A DNA stretch of 5,015 nt. It comes from Prevotellaceae bacterium. Lineage in GTDB: Bacteria; Bacteroidota; Bacteroidia; Bacteroidales; Bacteroidaceae. This document shows, piece by piece, positions 4,764 to 5,015 of this stretch; the first letter of the stretch is position 1, and every line of letters starts with the position of its first letter. Both the position numbers and the translations under genes were made by a program. The notes beneath the pieces are model-generated. The model was not told where the DNA came from. It saw nothing but the letters and a program-made list of their open reading frames with translations, and ran no database searches. Location: assembly GCA_021204715.1 (NCBI GenBank), contig JAJPYW010000137.1:1-5015 (forward strand), in the 5' to 3' direction.

Positions 4764-5015
4764 CCCTTTTCTTTACGTATTCCGAAGGCGTCATGCCATA
4801 CTCTTCTTTGAAGCACTGGCGGAAGTAGGTGACGCTGTTGAAGCCGGTCATGTAGGCTATCTCGGTGACGCTGTGGCGGCCTTCGCGCAGCAGCCCGGCG
4901 CCCTTGCGCATCTTGGTCTTGCGGATGAACTCGTTGACCGAGACCTCGGTCAAGCCTTTTATCTTGCGGTAGAGCGTGGAGTGGCTCATGCACATCTTGT
5001 CGGCAAGGAAGCCCA
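4759..5015 (-). CDS. C-terminal AraC-type DNA-binding domain of a transcription regulator (partial)
   Basis: The reading frame is open to the right window edge and ends with TAG at 4761-4759. The 84 visible residues form most of an AraC/XylS HTH_18 domain: a first helix-turn-helix with MSHSTLYRKIKGL, a linking helix with VNEFIRKTKMRKGAGLL, and a second helix-turn-helix with VTEIAYMTGFNSVTYFRQCFKEEYG, ending in the classic MTPSEYVKK. An internal ATG at 4995 is not the true start, because GFLADK, the normal beginning of the first recognition unit, precedes it in frame. In Bacteroides such domains commonly end hybrid two-component sensors that control polysaccharide use, but a simple AraC regulator is equally possible because the N-terminus is outside the window. 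The gene converges on htrA and its stop lies in the last 23-bp repeat unit. Confidence 0.93.
   Translation of the reverse strand, partial: GFLADKMCMSHSTLYRKIKGLTEVSVNEFIRKTKMRKGAGLLREGRHSVTEIAYMTGFNSVTYFRQCFKEEYGMTPSEYVKKRE

Noticed and set aside
4563..4828. Small plus-strand open frames (60-82 aa) in the right-hand spacer
   Set aside because: They run through the 23-bp repeats, whose period is not a multiple of three, and into the antisense strand of the AraC-type gene.

Overview
The window looks like a chromosomal segment of a gut-type Bacteroidales bacterium, most likely a Bacteroides relative. The evidence is the two perfect TAnnTTTG -7 promoter boxes, the absence of Shine-Dalgarno sequences, an A-rich leader before htrA, a cluster of Bacteroidetes-type O-glycosylation sequons in a secreted protein, and an AraC-type DNA-binding domain like those ending Bacteroides hybrid two-component regulators. 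Species cannot be fixed from the sequence alone.

Layout from left to right. Positions 1-245 are non-coding and hold a hairpin and a 23-bp tandem repeat. Positions 246-648 on the minus strand are the RNase P RNA gene rnpB, with its own TAnnTTTG promoter at 656-663. Facing away from it, a near-identical promoter at 717-748 on the plus strand drives a secreted or periplasmic cell-wall peptidase (two SH3-like domains plus NlpC/P60), which ends at 2157. Its N-terminus is read from a tandem-repeat block and its last codons belong to a 69-bp tandem repeat that runs past the stop codon. A roughly 600-bp spacer follows, containing another 23-bp repeat array and a cluster of short symmetrical and direct repeats that look like regulatory sites. 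Next is a complete htrA/degP envelope protease with two PDZ domains (2759-4288). A perfect 22-bp-stem hairpin follows at 4392-4439, then about 320 bp of degenerate 23-bp repeats. At the right edge is the C-terminal part of an AraC-family regulator on the minus strand, convergent with htrA.

Functionally, the two complete protein genes both act in the cell envelope: one trims peptidoglycan peptides and the other handles misfolded exported proteins. Nothing shows that they are co-transcribed. rnpB is a housekeeping RNA gene.

The least expected feature is that the spacers in this window carry tandem repeats with the same 23-bp period (or 69 = 3 x 23, or about 22.5 next to coding sequence) but with unrelated unit sequences. 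That points to a shared process or constraint acting on unit length rather than to one dispersed repeat family. It is the best candidate here for something undescribed.
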